A DNA stretch of 64,000 nt from Bacillota bacterium (GCA_022791155.1 JAAVYN010000034.1:1-64000), one strand, 5' to 3'. Shown: positions 51,949 through 61,291, numbered from the stretch's first letter. Numbers and translations are program-made. The notes: generated from the sequence alone by a model not told the origin.

Positions 51949-53226
51949 TTGCCGGAAACTATGTATATATCTCATGACGTGCTGAAAAAGGCATATCCAA
52001 CCTTTGACAAAAACAGCGGTTTCTATCTGGGCCGGCTTGACAGGCTTAAGGCCGGATATGTCAAAACATTTGGAACGCCGGGAAATTTGCGTTTGTTCAC
52101 GGCGCCGGGAAGGACTGAAATTGGCGGCAACCACACAGATCACCAAAGGGGCCGCGTTTTGGCCGCGGCTGTTGACATGGACATGATAGCCGCGGCAGAA
52201 ATCAATGGAAGCGGCAAAATCAAAGTCAAATCTGAGGGATATGACATGTGTGAGATTGACACAACATGTTTGAAGCCGCTGTGTCATGAAAAAAACACAA
52301 CAGCGGCCATTATACGTGGGGTTGCAGCCCAAATTGCCAAAGAGGGCTTTGAGATTGGCGGGTTTGACATGTATGTCATGTCGGATGTGCCAAAGGGCAG
52401 CGGCCTTTCGTCATCGGCGGCCTTTGAAGTTCTTGTGGCTTCTGTCATGAACGGGCTTTTTTGCAACGGAAAACTGAGTGACGTGAAAATGGCTCAAATG
52501 GGGCGCATTGCTGAAAATGAATATTTTGGGAAGCCAAGCGGCCTGATGGATCAAATGGCGTCAGCCGTTGGCGGAATTGTTGTCATTGACTTTGACGACA
52601 TGGACAACCCTGAAACAGAAAAGCTGAATGTGGACTTTGCCGAATTTGGATATGCACTTTGTGTGATAGACAGCGGCGCCGACCATGCGGGACTGACGCC
52701 TGAATATGCAGCGATTCCAAACGAAATGGAAAGTGTGGCAAAATTTTTTGAAAAAGAAGTTCTCCGAGACGTTGAAAGAGGGCTTTTGATTGAAAACGCA
52801 AACATGATACGCCGGGAATGCGGCGACAGAGCGTTTTTGAGAGCCATTCATTTTGTGGATGAAAACGAACGCGTTGAAAGAGAAGCGGCATTTTTGAAAG
52901 AAAAAAACATGAAAGGCTTTTTGAATGAAGTGAAAGAGTCGGGATATTCATCATTCATGTATCTGCAAAATGTTGTTCATGGGAAATGTGCCTCCGAGCA
53001 GTCAATGGCGCTGGCACTTTGCCTCTGTCACAGCCTTTTGGGAAACAAAGGAGCTTTCCGCGTTCATGGAGGAGGATTTGCGGGAACTGTTCAGGCATTT
53101 GTGCCCTTGGACAGCGTTGATGTGTTTGTGAAAAAAATTGAAAATGTTTTGGGAGAAAATTGCTGCCGCATGGTTTCGATTCGTGAAATGGGCGGCGGAG
53201 AAATTACAAATGTGAAAGGAAGCTGA
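51949..53226 (+). CDS. Galactokinase (divergent GalK)
   Basis: A 425-residue GHMP kinase that phosphorylates galactose at C1. The sugar-binding signature is APGRTEIGGNHTDHQRGR (residues 52-69), where classical GalK has GRVNLIGEHTDYN; the ATP loop VPKGSGLSSSAAFEV (about 145-160) and the C-terminal GGGFAGTVQAFV are standard. I prefer TTG 51949: GAGGGGAG lies 8 bases upstream. The in-frame ATG at 51931 would overlap the previous gene. galE follows 5 bases later. The changed signature suggests a subfamily, with substrate galactose most likely. Confidence 0.85.
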   Translation: MPETMYISHDVLKKAYPTFDKNSGFYLGRLDRLKAGYVKTFGTPGNLRLFTAPGRTEIGGNHTDHQRGRVLAAAVDMDMIAAAEINGSGKIKVKSEGYDMCEIDTTCLKPLCHEKNTTAAIIRGVAAQIAKEGFEIGGFDMYVMSDVPKGSGLSSSAAFEVLVASVMNGLFCNGKLSDVKMAQMGRIAENEYFGKPSGLMDQMASAVGGIVVIDFDDMDNPETEKLNVDFAEFGYALCVIDSGADHAGLTPEYAAIPNEMESVAKFFEKEVLRDVERGLLIENANMIRRECGDRAFLRAIHFVDENERVEREAAFLKEKNMKGFLNEVKESGYSSFMYLQNVVHGKCASEQSMALALCLCHSLLGNKGAFRVHGGGFAGTVQAFVPLDSVDVFVKKIENVLGENCCRMVSIREMGGGEITNVKGS

Positions 53227-53231
53227 TTTTT

Positions 53232-54215
53232 ATGACAGTGCTTGTTTTGGGAGGAGCGGGATATATAGGAAGCCACACAGTTAAGGCGCTTTGTTGCAAG
53301 GGAGAAAATGTTGTTGTTGCAGACAATCTTGTCACGGGATATAGGGAGGCTGTTGACAAACGCGCCAAATTTTATGAAGGTGACATTGGTGACAAAGAGT
53401 TTGTTGACAAAATTTTCAAAAAAGAAAAAATTGACGCGGTCATTCATTTTGCGGCATTTTCGCTTGTTGGTGAAAGCGTGACCAATCCTTTGAAATATTA
53501 TAGAAACAATCTTTGCAAGACAGAAGCTCTCATTGAAAGCATGGTTGAAAACGGCGTTGACAAAATTGTTTTTTCATCAACAGCCGCGGTCTATGGAGAG
53601 CCAAAAAACATTCCAATAATGGAAAGTGATCCAACTCTCCCAACAAATCCATATGGCGAGACAAAACTGGCCATGGAAAATATGTTCAAATGGACAGCGG
53701 CCGCACATGGCATGAGATATGTTTCGCTTAGATATTTCAATGCCTGCGGAGCTGACGAGAGCGGCGAACTGGGAGAGGCGCACAATCCTGAAAGCCATTT
53801 GATACCTATCATACTTCAGGTTCCTTTGGGCCAAAGGGAGGCCGTGAGTGTCTATGGCACTGACTATATAACAAGAGACGGAACATGCGTGAGGGATTAT
53901 ATTCATGTGACGGATTTGGCCGAGGCACACATACTTGCTGTGGAATATCTTATGAACGGTGGCAAAAGTGAAATTTTCAATTTGGGAAATGGCGTTGGCT
54001 TCACAGTTAAAGAAGTGATTGAAGCGGCGCGAACAGCCACGGGCCTTGACATATTGTCGCAAGACGGAAACCGGCGTGAGGGTGATCCGGCGCAGCTTGT
54101 GGCCTCAAGCGAAAAGGCAATGAATGTTTTGGGCTGGAACCCTGTTCACAACAGCTTGGAGGAGATAATATCATCGGCTTGGAAATGGCACAAAAATCAC
54201 CCAAATGGATATTGA
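53232..54215 (+). CDS. UDP-glucose 4-epimerase GalE
   Basis: A 327-residue short-chain dehydrogenase-type epimerase. The NAD-binding GGAGYIGSH is at 7-15, the catalytic Tyr-Lys pair is Y141/K145 (NPYGETKLAME) with Ser/Thr at SSTAAVYG, and RYFNACGAD and RDYIHVTDLA are typical of GalE. It interconverts UDP-galactose and UDP-glucose. Starts ATG 53232, nearly abutting galK. Confidence 0.95.
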   Translation: MTVLVLGGAGYIGSHTVKALCCKGENVVVADNLVTGYREAVDKRAKFYEGDIGDKEFVDKIFKKEKIDAVIHFAAFSLVGESVTNPLKYYRNNLCKTEALIESMVENGVDKIVFSSTAAVYGEPKNIPIMESDPTLPTNPYGETKLAMENMFKWTAAAHGMRYVSLRYFNACGADESGELGEAHNPESHLIPIILQVPLGQREAVSVYGTDYITRDGTCVRDYIHVTDLAEAHILAVEYLMNGGKSEIFNLGNGVGFTVKEVIEAARTATGLDILSQDGNRREGDPAQLVASSEKAMNVLGWNPVHNSLEEIISSAWKWHKNHPNGY

Positions 54216-54290
54216 TGAAAACACCGTGCAACATGAATGTGAAAAACTGCGATGTGGAATGCGGCCATTCCATTTTTATTGGAGGTTTTT

Positions 54291-55217
54291 ATGGAGAATA
54301 GATATGTTTTTGGTGTTGACATTGGAGGTACAAGCGTTAAAATTGGGCTTTTTTCCCATGAGGGGAAATTGATTGAAAAATGGGGGATTTCCACTGACAA
54401 AACAAATTCGGGAGCCAACATATTGCCCAACATAGCGGAAGCGCTGAAAAACAAAATGGCCGAAAGAGGAATTTTGGCCACGCATGTTTTGGGAATTGGC
54501 GTTGGGGCGCCGGGGCCTGTGGACAAACATGGCGTTGTGCATGGCTGTGTCAACATTGGCTGGGGAGAGACAAATGTGGCAAAAAGCCTTGAGGAGCTTT
54601 CGGGAATGAAAACGCTTGTGGGCAACGATGCGAATGTGGCGGCGCTGGGGGAGACGCGGTTTGGAAGCGGAAAGGGCTTTGAAAGCGTTGTTCTTGTCAC
54701 GCTTGGAACGGGCGTTGGCGGCGGAATTATACAAGGCGGAAATATACTTATTGGGGAACATGGAAGTGCTGGCGAGATAGGCCACATAACAGTTGACATA
54801 AACGAAAAAACGCCTTGTTCATGTGGGAAAAGGGGCTGTTTGGAGCAATATGCCTCGGCTTCGGGAATGGCGCATCAGGCCGAAAGGCTCATAAAAGCCG
54901 GAATGAAAACAACGCTTGGCGAGATAAGTGCAAGGGCCATAGTTTGCGGCGCCAAAGAGGGAGATGCCCTTTGCATTGAAGTTGTGGAAAAAATGGGGCG
55001 CGCCCTTGGTTTGGGGCTTAGCAATGTGGCTGTCACATGTGATCCGGGGGCGTTTGTAATTGGCGGGGGTGTTTCAAAGGCCGGGGATTTTTTGCTGGGG
55101 TTCATAAAAAAATATTACAACGAATATTCATTTCATGCTGTTAGAGACACAAGCTTCAAGATAGCTTCACTGGGGAATGACGCCGGCATATTTGGCGCAG
55201 CCAGCCTGATTATATAA
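54291..55217 (+). CDS. ROK-family glucokinase
   Basis: A 308-residue ROK kinase. ATP/phosphate motif DIGGTSVKIG near residue 10, catalytic region LVGNDANVAALGE, LGTGVGGGII and the zinc-binding CSCGKRGCLEQYAS (about 182-195). It most likely phosphorylates glucose; fructose or N-acetylglucosamine cannot be excluded. ATG 54291 follows GGAGG; an in-frame ATG at 54252 would prepend 13 unrelated residues. It sits in the galactose cluster between galE and galM. Confidence 0.9.
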   Translation: MENRYVFGVDIGGTSVKIGLFSHEGKLIEKWGISTDKTNSGANILPNIAEALKNKMAERGILATHVLGIGVGAPGPVDKHGVVHGCVNIGWGETNVAKSLEELSGMKTLVGNDANVAALGETRFGSGKGFESVVLVTLGTGVGGGIIQGGNILIGEHGSAGEIGHITVDINEKTPCSCGKRGCLEQYASASGMAHQAERLIKAGMKTTLGEISARAIVCGAKEGDALCIEVVEKMGRALGLGLSNVAVTCDPGAFVIGGGVSKAGDFLLGFIKKYYNEYSFHAVRDTSFKIASLGNDAGIFGAASLII

Positions 55218-55241
55218 AAACAAAAACACATTGGAGGAAAC

Positions 55242-56291
55242 ATGGCAAACATAAGCAGAAAGCCTTTTGGGGTTTTGGAAGATGGAACGGCTGTTGATGT
55301 TTTCAAAATTGCAAACAAAAATGGGGTTTGTGTTGAAACATTGCCATATGGCGCGGCGCTGAGAAGCATTGTTGTGCCGTCAAAAAAGGGAAATGTTGAC
55401 GTGGTTTTGGGATATGAAACGCTTGAGGGCTATGTGAAGCAAAAGGAATATTGCGGAACAGCTTTGGGAAGGTTTGCCGGAAGGATTGGCGGCGGAGAAT
55501 TTTGTTTGAACGGAAAAAGATATGCCCTTTGTTTGAATGACGGAAAAAACCACATTCATGGCGGCAAAAATGGCTTTGACAGCAAGGTTTGGCAATGTGA
55601 AAACTGTGGGGACTTTGTTGAAATGAAATGTTCAAGCAGTCACATGGAGGAGGGCTATCCGGGAAATTTGGAAACAAAAATTGAATATGGCTTGACGGAC
55701 AATGATGAATTTGTGATGAAAGTGAGCGCTGTGAGCGATTGCGACACAATATTAAATCTGTCATGGCATCCATATTTCAATCTCTGCGGACACAATCACG
55801 GTTCAATTGACAATCACGTTTTGAAGATATATGCCAAAAAATTTATGGAAATTGACGAAGACATACTTCCAACAGGGCGCTTGATTGATGTTGAGGGAAC
55901 GCCGCTTGATTTCACGGCGGGAAAAATGATTGGAGATGACATTGAAAGCGGTTTCCGTCAAATTCAAATTGCAAACGGATTTGATCACTGCTGGGTGCTT
56001 GACAGAAAAAATGAAGGAATTTTGGAAAAGGCCGTTGATGTTTATGCGGCAGAAACAGGCATAAAAATGGAGGTTCACACAACACAGCCGTGCATGCAGT
56101 TTTACAGCGGGAATTCGTTTGCTCCATGCGCAAAAGGAAAAGGAGGAGTGACCTATCACCGCCGAAGCGGCTTTGCAATTGAAACACAAGGCTTCACAAA
56201 TCCTGAAGCCATGAGAAATTTTTCCGGGCACATATTAAAAGCCGGGGCTGTTTATGAACAAAAGACAGTTCTCAAATTCAGTGTTGTGTAA
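55242..56291 (+). CDS. Aldose 1-epimerase (galactose mutarotase) GalM
   Basis: A 349-residue beta-sandwich enzyme that interconverts the alpha and beta forms of galactose or glucose. Active-site marks: KNHIHGGKNGFDSKVW with the catalytic His (about 105-120), LNLSWHPYFNLCGH with the second His (about 170-184), and a C-terminal ETQGFTNPEA where the catalytic Glu sits. Last gene of the galactose cluster, followed by a terminator. Start ATG 55242 after GGAGG. Confidence 0.94.
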   Translation: MANISRKPFGVLEDGTAVDVFKIANKNGVCVETLPYGAALRSIVVPSKKGNVDVVLGYETLEGYVKQKEYCGTALGRFAGRIGGGEFCLNGKRYALCLNDGKNHIHGGKNGFDSKVWQCENCGDFVEMKCSSSHMEEGYPGNLETKIEYGLTDNDEFVMKVSAVSDCDTILNLSWHPYFNLCGHNHGSIDNHVLKIYAKKFMEIDEDILPTGRLIDVEGTPLDFTAGKMIGDDIESGFRQIQIANGFDHCWVLDRKNEGILEKAVDVYAAETGIKMEVHTTQPCMQFYSGNSFAPCAKGKGGVTYHRRSGFAIETQGFTNPEAMRNFSGHILKAGAVYEQKTVLKFSVV

Positions 56292-56345
56292 AAAAAACCG
56301 CCGTTCAGAGCGGCATTGCCTCTGACAGCGGTTTTATTAAGTTTT
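56291..56345. terminator. Bidirectional terminator between galM and hpf
   Basis: The outer arms 56295-56301 and 56338-56344 (AAACCGC/GCGGTTT) and inner arms 56306-56310 and 56330-56334 (CAGAG/CTCTG) form a two-part stem. The minus strand is followed by seven Ts and the plus strand by TTTTATT, so it can end both the galM and the convergent hpf transcript. Confidence 0.8.
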
Positions 56346-56359
56346 GTGTCAAAAATGAA

Positions 56360-56905
56360 TCATCTTTCAGGCTCAATGAGGCCGTAGGAACCATTTTTTC
56401 TTTTATACACAACATTTATGGCATCTGATGAGGAATCGAGGAACACAAAAAATTCGTGGCCCAAAAGCTCCATTTGCATTATGGCTTCTTCGGCATCCAT
56501 TGGCCTCAGCTCAAAACGCTTTGTTTTTTCTATAATAATTCCGCCATCATCGTTTGAAAGATCTTCTTCTTTAACGGGAATTGCTTCATATTCGGCTTTG
56601 AAAGCTATGTTTTGGCGAACTTTGCTGCGCATGCGCCCTTTGTGTTTGACAACCTGACTTTCTATTATGTCAACTGATTTGTCAATGGCGGCCATCATGT
56701 CTTGCTGGGTGGATTCAGCCCTGACAAGCCTTTTGGCCAAAGGAATTGTCACTTCAACGGTGTAGTCAAGTTTTTCAGAGCTTATTTTAACAGTTGCCTG
56801 TGTGGTTTCAGGGAACAGTTTGCTGACCCGGTTGAGCTTGTCTTCCACTTTTTCTTTGGTTTTGTCGGATAACGTCAAGTTTTTGCCTTTGATGATGTAA
56901 TTCAT
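56360..56905 (-). CDS. Ribosome hibernation promoting factor, long form (HPF)
   Basis: HPF dimerises 70S ribosomes into inactive 100S particles in stationary phase. The 181-residue long form has the N-terminal ribosome-binding domain (about 1-95, MNYIIKGKNLTLSDKTKEK and KLDYTVEVTIPLAKRLVRAE) and the C-terminal dimerisation domain (about 125-181, KTKRFELRPMDAEEAIMQME and GHEFFVFLDSSSDAINVVYK). Start ATG 56905 with AAGGGAG. A 6-bp hairpin at 56926-56941 lies in its leader. Confidence 0.95.
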   Translation of the reverse strand: MNYIIKGKNLTLSDKTKEKVEDKLNRVSKLFPETTQATVKISSEKLDYTVEVTIPLAKRLVRAESTQQDMMAAIDKSVDIIESQVVKHKGRMRSKVRQNIAFKAEYEAIPVKEEDLSNDDGGIIIEKTKRFELRPMDAEEAIMQMELLGHEFFVFLDSSSDAINVVYKRKNGSYGLIEPER

Positions 56906-57138
56906 AAAAACAACTCCCTTCGGTAAAGTCTGATGAGACTTATATATGTAATTAACCTCCTGAGAGGATGATGCCAGAACTGCTTTTTTGTTAGTATATG
57001 TTTATTATTCTGCAAAAACAGTAAAAATCCTTCTCAAATATATATTATTTTATAAATTTGTTGGCCAATGTGTTTACATAAAAATATTTGATGTATAGCT
57101 TTTTTTTGCGCGGTGTTGAAATGTCGAGCAATGCTGTG

Positions 57139-57217
57139 TGTGGATAAAGTGGATAACTTTGTGCATAACTTCAATAAAGGGATTTTTGATGTGGATAATT
57201 TTTCTTTTTTATCCACA
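57139..57217. promoter_or_regulatory. Cluster of five DnaA-box-like sequences
   Basis: Within 79 bases there are three perfect DnaA boxes (TGTGGATAA at 57139-57147 and 57190-57198; TTATCCACA at 57209-57217) and two one-mismatch copies (AGTGGATAA at 57148-57156; TGTGCATAA at 57160-57168). The first two are exactly adjacent. The last two face each other across ten bases and could also form a hairpin. AT-rich stretches flank the cluster (about 57030-57060 and 57236-57290). The whole gap 56906-57309 has no gene. A DnaA-titration or regulatory site is most likely; an origin is possible but dnaA is not nearby. Confidence 0.75.
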
Positions 57218-57309
57218 GGCAAAAACACAGCAGTTTTTGATATATTTTTGAATGCGTAAAAAAATAACTAAATTTGTATACAAAGAATGTTTTTTGGTGT
57301 TTGTGCGCT

Positions 57310-57825
57310 TTAATGCTCTGTTTTTTTCAATATGTTTTTGTATGCTTTGAGGACATCATCGGAATAGCAAACAACAACAACTTTTTCAAAATCTGGGTTT
57401 TCATTTAGAAACAGGCGGATTTCTCTGAGCGCGATCTCGGCGGCCTTTTCAATTGGAAAACGATAGACCCCTGTGCTTATTGATGGAAAAGCAATGCTTT
57501 TTATGCCGTTTTCTAAAGCAACGCGAAAACAGTTTTTGTAGCATTTTGTCAGAAGCTCGGCTTCGCCCTTGTTTCCGCCGCGCCAAACGGGGCCCGGTGT
57601 GTGGATTACGTATTTAGCATTGAGTTTATAGCCTTTTGTGATTTTGGCCTCGCCTGTTTCGCAGCCTTTAAGGGCTATACATTCTTTGAGAAGTTCTTTG
57701 CCGGCAGCTTTGTGTATGGCGCCGTCAACTCCTCCGCCGCCCAAAAGAGATGTGTTTGCCGCGTTTACAATGGCATCGGTTTTCATTCTTACAATGTCAC
57801 CTTTTGCAATAGTAAGTCTGTTCAT
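57310..57825 (-). CDS. Macro-domain protein (O-acetyl-ADP-ribose/ADP-ribosyl hydrolase-like)
   Basis: A 171-residue single macro domain. The ADP-ribose binding loop NAANTSLLGGGGVDGAIHKA (residues 21-40) and the second loop SISTGVYRFPIEKAA (about 114-128) are typical of YmdB/MacroD enzymes, which remove ADP-ribose from proteins or deacetylate O-acetyl-ADP-ribose. ATG 57825 follows AGGGAG by 8 bases; a reading from 57879 adds 18 residues and lacks a better site. Stands alone. Confidence 0.9.
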   Translation of the reverse strand: MNRLTIAKGDIVRMKTDAIVNAANTSLLGGGGVDGAIHKAAGKELLKECIALKGCETGEAKITKGYKLNAKYVIHTPGPVWRGGNKGEAELLTKCYKNCFRVALENGIKSIAFPSISTGVYRFPIEKAAEIALREIRLFLNENPDFEKVVVVCYSDDVLKAYKNILKKTEH

Positions 57826-58376
57826 TATGCAGGCTCCCTTCATGGGTATTTTTATAATATAACGCCGTTTGTCTGACATTTGAGATGTTTCTCATAAATG
57901 TAGTTTTGAGACTGTTTTTGAAATGCGCACAGCCAAAACGACTTATCATAATAATAACAAAATTGACGAAAAAAATCCACAACTATTTATAGAATTTACA
58001 TTTCGTAAAGAAAAAATGACGTGCGGTGTGCAATGCGTTTTCATAAATTTGTTTTGAAGCTTTGCGGCGTTATATAAGCAGGAGAAGTTTGTTTTGACGT
58101 TTATATGTTGAATGGGCGTGCGCATTGGTTTTTAATTTATTTATATTTTATGTTGAAAAAAAAGGGATTTGGTGCGAAAATATAGTGTGTGTAACTTTAG
58201 AAGTTGCGGCAAAAATCATATTAAACCACAACGCGCAAGCACTTTGCGTTGGAAAGTTTGAAACAGACAGTTCAAAAAAACGCGAAGGCTTGCCTTGCAA
58301 AGTGTGCATGTCATTGTCAAAGGGCTTGCTCTTTTGAACAAATTTCACACAAGTTAATATATAAAAGGAGAATTCT
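57826..58376 (+). other. Intergenic region before glmU, no gene seen
   Basis: About 550 bases with several A/T-rich stretches and small inverted repeats (for example CGCAA/TTGCG around 58232-58246), but no convincing promoter pair, gene or known RNA. AAAGGAG before the glmU ATG is its ribosome binding site. Confidence 0.4.
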
Positions 58377-59741
58377 ATGAACAATTTAAAAGCTATTATA
58401 CTTGCGGCTGGCGAGGGAAAAAGAATGAAATCGGCAACACCGAAGGTTTTGCATAATGTGATGAACAAATCAATGATTATGCGTGTCATAGAAACGGCGG
58501 AATGTGCCGGAGCAGCTGACATTGCAGTTGTTGTTGGCCATGGCAAAAAGCAGGTTATGGAAGCTGTTTTGGAACAAAGGAAAAATATGAACTTTTTTGA
58601 ACAGAACAACCCAAAGGGCACGGGACATGCCGTCATGCAGGCTGTCAATTTCATTGAAGACGACAAGGATGTGCTGATATTATATGGTGACACTCCACTC
58701 ATAAAAAATGAAACGCTGACACAGCTTTGCCAGTTCCACAGTGAACAGGGGAATGGCGCTTCAATAATATCGGCTGTTGTTGAAAACAGCGCGGGATATG
58801 GGCGCGTTATAAGAGACAAGAATGGAGCGTTTGTCAAAAACGTTGAAGACAAGGACGCCTCGCCCGAAGAAAAGCTTGTGAATGAGATAAATGCCGGGAT
58901 CTACTGCTTTAAGGGGAAATGTCTCAAAGAGGCGCTCAAACTTATAAAAAATGACAATGCTCAGGGCGAATATTATCTTCCTGACACATTGGAAATTATA
59001 TTGTCATTGGGCTATGGCGTGAACGCAATGAAAGCGGAAGATGCTTCACAGTTCAACGGCGTCAACAGCCGCATTCAGCTCAGCGAGGCAGAAGCTGTGC
59101 TTAAAAACAGAATAAACAGGCATCACATGGAAAACGGCGTCACAATGATTGATCCTTCACAAACGTATATTGACGACACAGTTAAAATTGGGGCCGACAC
59201 AATCATATATCCTGGAACTGTGCTTGAAAATGGAACCGAAATTGGGAAAAACTGTGTCATAGGGCCATACAGCCGCCTTTCGAACATGAAAATTGACGAG
59301 GGAAGCAAAGTTCAGTTTTCGACAGCAATGGACAGCAGTGTGGGGAAAAACACAAACGTTGGGCCATATGCATATATAAGGCCAAATTCCACAATTGGTG
59401 ACAACATAAAGGTTGGCGACTTTGTTGAAATTAAAAATTCTGTTATAGGCAACAACACAAAAATTTCTCACCTGACATATGTTGGCGACAGCGACGTTGG
59501 CGAAAACATCAATTTTGGCTGCGGAACCGTGACTGTGAATTATGACGGAAAAAAGAAGTTTAGAACAGTGATTGAGGACAACGTTTTCATTGGCTGCAAC
59601 GCAAACCTTGTGGCTCCTGTGACACTTAAAAAAGGCTCATATGTGGCCGCTGGTTCAACCATCACAAAAGATGTTCCCGAAAACAGCCTTGCCGTTGCAA
59701 GAGAAAGACAGCGCAACATTGAGGGCTGGATCAAAAAATGA
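58377..59741 (+). CDS. Bifunctional UDP-GlcNAc pyrophosphorylase / GlcN-1-P acetyltransferase GlmU
   Basis: GlmU makes UDP-N-acetylglucosamine for peptidoglycan. The 454-residue product has the N-terminal uridyltransferase domain (about 1-230) with the nucleotide loop LAAGEGKRMKS, GTGHAVMQA and YGDTPL, and the C-terminal left-handed beta-helix acetyltransferase (about 250-454) with hexapeptide repeats (e.g. VIGPYSRL, KISHLTYVGDSDVG, GSTITKDVP). Both halves are complete. prs follows, as in Bacillus. Start ATG 58377 after AAAGGAG. Confidence 0.96.
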   Translation: MNNLKAIILAAGEGKRMKSATPKVLHNVMNKSMIMRVIETAECAGAADIAVVVGHGKKQVMEAVLEQRKNMNFFEQNNPKGTGHAVMQAVNFIEDDKDVLILYGDTPLIKNETLTQLCQFHSEQGNGASIISAVVENSAGYGRVIRDKNGAFVKNVEDKDASPEEKLVNEINAGIYCFKGKCLKEALKLIKNDNAQGEYYLPDTLEIILSLGYGVNAMKAEDASQFNGVNSRIQLSEAEAVLKNRINRHHMENGVTMIDPSQTYIDDTVKIGADTIIYPGTVLENGTEIGKNCVIGPYSRLSNMKIDEGSKVQFSTAMDSSVGKNTNVGPYAYIRPNSTIGDNIKVGDFVEIKNSVIGNNTKISHLTYVGDSDVGENINFGCGTVTVNYDGKKKFRTVIEDNVFIGCNANLVAPVTLKKGSYVAAGSTITKDVPENSLAVARERQRNIEGWIKK

Positions 59742-59878
59742 AATTTTGAAAGTGTAGCATTGCAAATTGGCATGAAAAATGAATGTGTCCAAAGATCATT
59801 GCTTTGTGCGGCACAAAAATGATTCTCTTATTTTGTCTTGGTCAAACTCAATTTGTGCCATGAAAAATTGTATATCCC

Positions 59879-59897
59879 AAAGCCCGGCCGGCTTTTT
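59879..59897 (+). terminator. Intrinsic terminator after glmU
   Basis: A 6-bp stem (AAAGCC 59879-59884 with GGCTTT 59890-59895) closes a 5-base GC loop and ends in TTTTT. It lies 137 bases after glmU and about 95 before prs; read-through to prs may be regulated. Confidence 0.5.
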
Positions 59898-59992
59898 AAA
59901 ATATTTGTCGATTTTACTTGAATTATTATATCAGTGGGTGTACCATATCAGAGTAAACCGGTAAAATATATAAACTTGTTGGGAGGAAAAAT

Positions 59993-60952
59993 ATGATATA
60001 CTCGGGGAGGAGCAATATTAAAATATTCTCGTGCAACGCCAACACTGATTTGGCTGAAGCCATAGCCAAAAGCCTTGGACTCAATCTTGGTCAAAGCGAG
60101 GTTACAAAATTTAGCGATGGTGAAATTTCGGTCAAAATCAATGAAACTATAAGAGGGGCTGACGTTTTTATAATTCAGTCCACCTCGGCTCCTGTTAATG
60201 ACAATCTTATGGAACTTCTCATTATGATAGACGCTATGAAACGCTCGTCGGCAGGCCGCATCACAGCGGTTATGCCATATTATGGATATGCAAGGCAAGA
60301 CAGAAAAGCCCGGGCAAGAGACCCAATCAGCGCAAAACTTGTGGCAAATTTGATCACAACAGCCGGCGCGCACAGAGTGCTCACAATGGATCTCCACTGC
60401 TCTCAAATTCAAGGCTTTTTTGACATTCCTGTGGATCATCTTCTTGGCTTCCCGTTGTTAACAAATTATTATAAAGAAAAATATGGCGATGTTCTTGATG
60501 AGTTTGTTGCTGTTTCGCCGGATTTGGGAAGTGTTGGCCGGACAAGAAGTTTTGCCACAAGGCTTGACATACCCATTGCTATAATCGACAAAAGAAGGCC
60601 AAAAGCCAATGTGAGTGAGATCGTGAACATAATCGGAAATGTGGAGGGCAAGAGAGTCATACTTGTTGATGACATGATTGACACAGCGGGAACAATCACA
60701 AATGCGGCCAACGCGCTCAAAGAACGCGGCGCCATTGAAGTTGACGCCTGCTGCACCCATGCAGTGCTTTCGGGGCCGGCTTTGAAAAGAATTGAAGATT
60801 CGGCAATCAATGAGCTTGTTGTGCTTAACACAATAAATCTTCCGGAAGAAAAGAAAATAGACAAGCTTGTTGAGCTTTCAGTTTCAAAAATATTTGCGGA
60901 GGCAATAAACCGCATCCATGAAGGAGTTTCAATTTCAAAGCTTTTTGATTGA
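59993..60952 (+). CDS. Ribose-phosphate pyrophosphokinase (PRPP synthetase) Prs
   Basis: Prs makes PRPP from ribose 5-phosphate and ATP for nucleotide, His and Trp synthesis. The 319-residue product shows the flexible-loop/ATP region [39 protein letters not shown] (about 95-113), the metal-site [17 protein letters not shown] and the PRPP loop [13 protein letters not shown] (about 213-226). The complete class I pattern. Start ATG 59993 after GGGAGG. Confidence 0.96.
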   Translation: MIYSGRSNIKIFSCNANTDLAEAIAKSLGLNLGQSEVTKFSDGEISVKINETIRGADVFIIQSTSAPVNDNLMELLIMIDAMKRSSAGRITAVMPYYGYARQDRKARARDPISAKLVANLITTAGAHRVLTMDLHCSQIQGFFDIPVDHLLGFPLLTNYYKEKYGDVLDEFVAVSPDLGSVGRTRSFATRLDIPIAIIDKRRPKANVSEIVNIIGNVEGKRVILVDDMIDTAGTITNAANALKERGAIEVDACCTHAVLSGPALKRIEDSAINELVVLNTINLPEEKKIDKLVELSVSKIFAEAINRIHEGVSISKLFD

Positions 60953-61083
60953 TCAATATGGCTAAAACAAAATTGCCAAATGTGTTTGCGGCACATTGAC
61001 AACAGCTGGGGACAAAGTTTTTTGTCAGACAGATTTTTGCCAGCATGCGAACACATTGATGACAAAACACATTGAGTTTTTGC

Positions 61084-61120
61084 AAGAAAGGCTTTTGCAG
61101 TGCAAAGCCTTTCTTTTTTT
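61084..61120 (+). terminator. Strong intrinsic terminator after prs
   Basis: A perfect 12-bp stem (61084-61095 with 61104-61115) closes an 8-base loop and runs into seven Ts. It lies 131 bases after prs. The remainder of 60953-61231 has no gene. Confidence 0.88.
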
Positions 61121-61231
61121 GTGAACGGTTGCAGTTTGATGACGGCATGCGCTCTCAAGCTTTTGCAGGCCGAAATTTCACAAAAATTTCCCCTCGCATT
61201 GACAAACATGCTCCAAAAAAATCCTGTATTA

Positions 61232-61260
61232 GAATAAGCCGCTGTCAAACGGCATAGAAT
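61232..61260 (+). promoter_or_regulatory. Candidate sigma-E (sporulation) promoter of spoIIID
   Basis: GAATAAG (61232-61238), 14 bases, then CATAGAAT (61253-61260). The mother-cell sigma-E consensus is kmATATT-N14-CATACAnT. The -10 element matches except one base, the spacing is exact and the first five bases of the -35 element match. It lies 31 bases before the spoIIID start. Confidence 0.55.
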
Positions 61261-61291
61261 TGTAAAAATGTCCTGAACAGGAGGATTTTTG

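Noticed and set aside
57190..57217. TGTGGATAA and TTATCCACA read as a terminator hairpin
   Set aside because: They can pair, but three further same-type boxes lie just upstream and no gene ends here, so DnaA boxes explain the pattern better.
58377..58852. Long antisense frame opposite the 5' half of glmU
   Set aside because: Shadow of glmU, no start signals.
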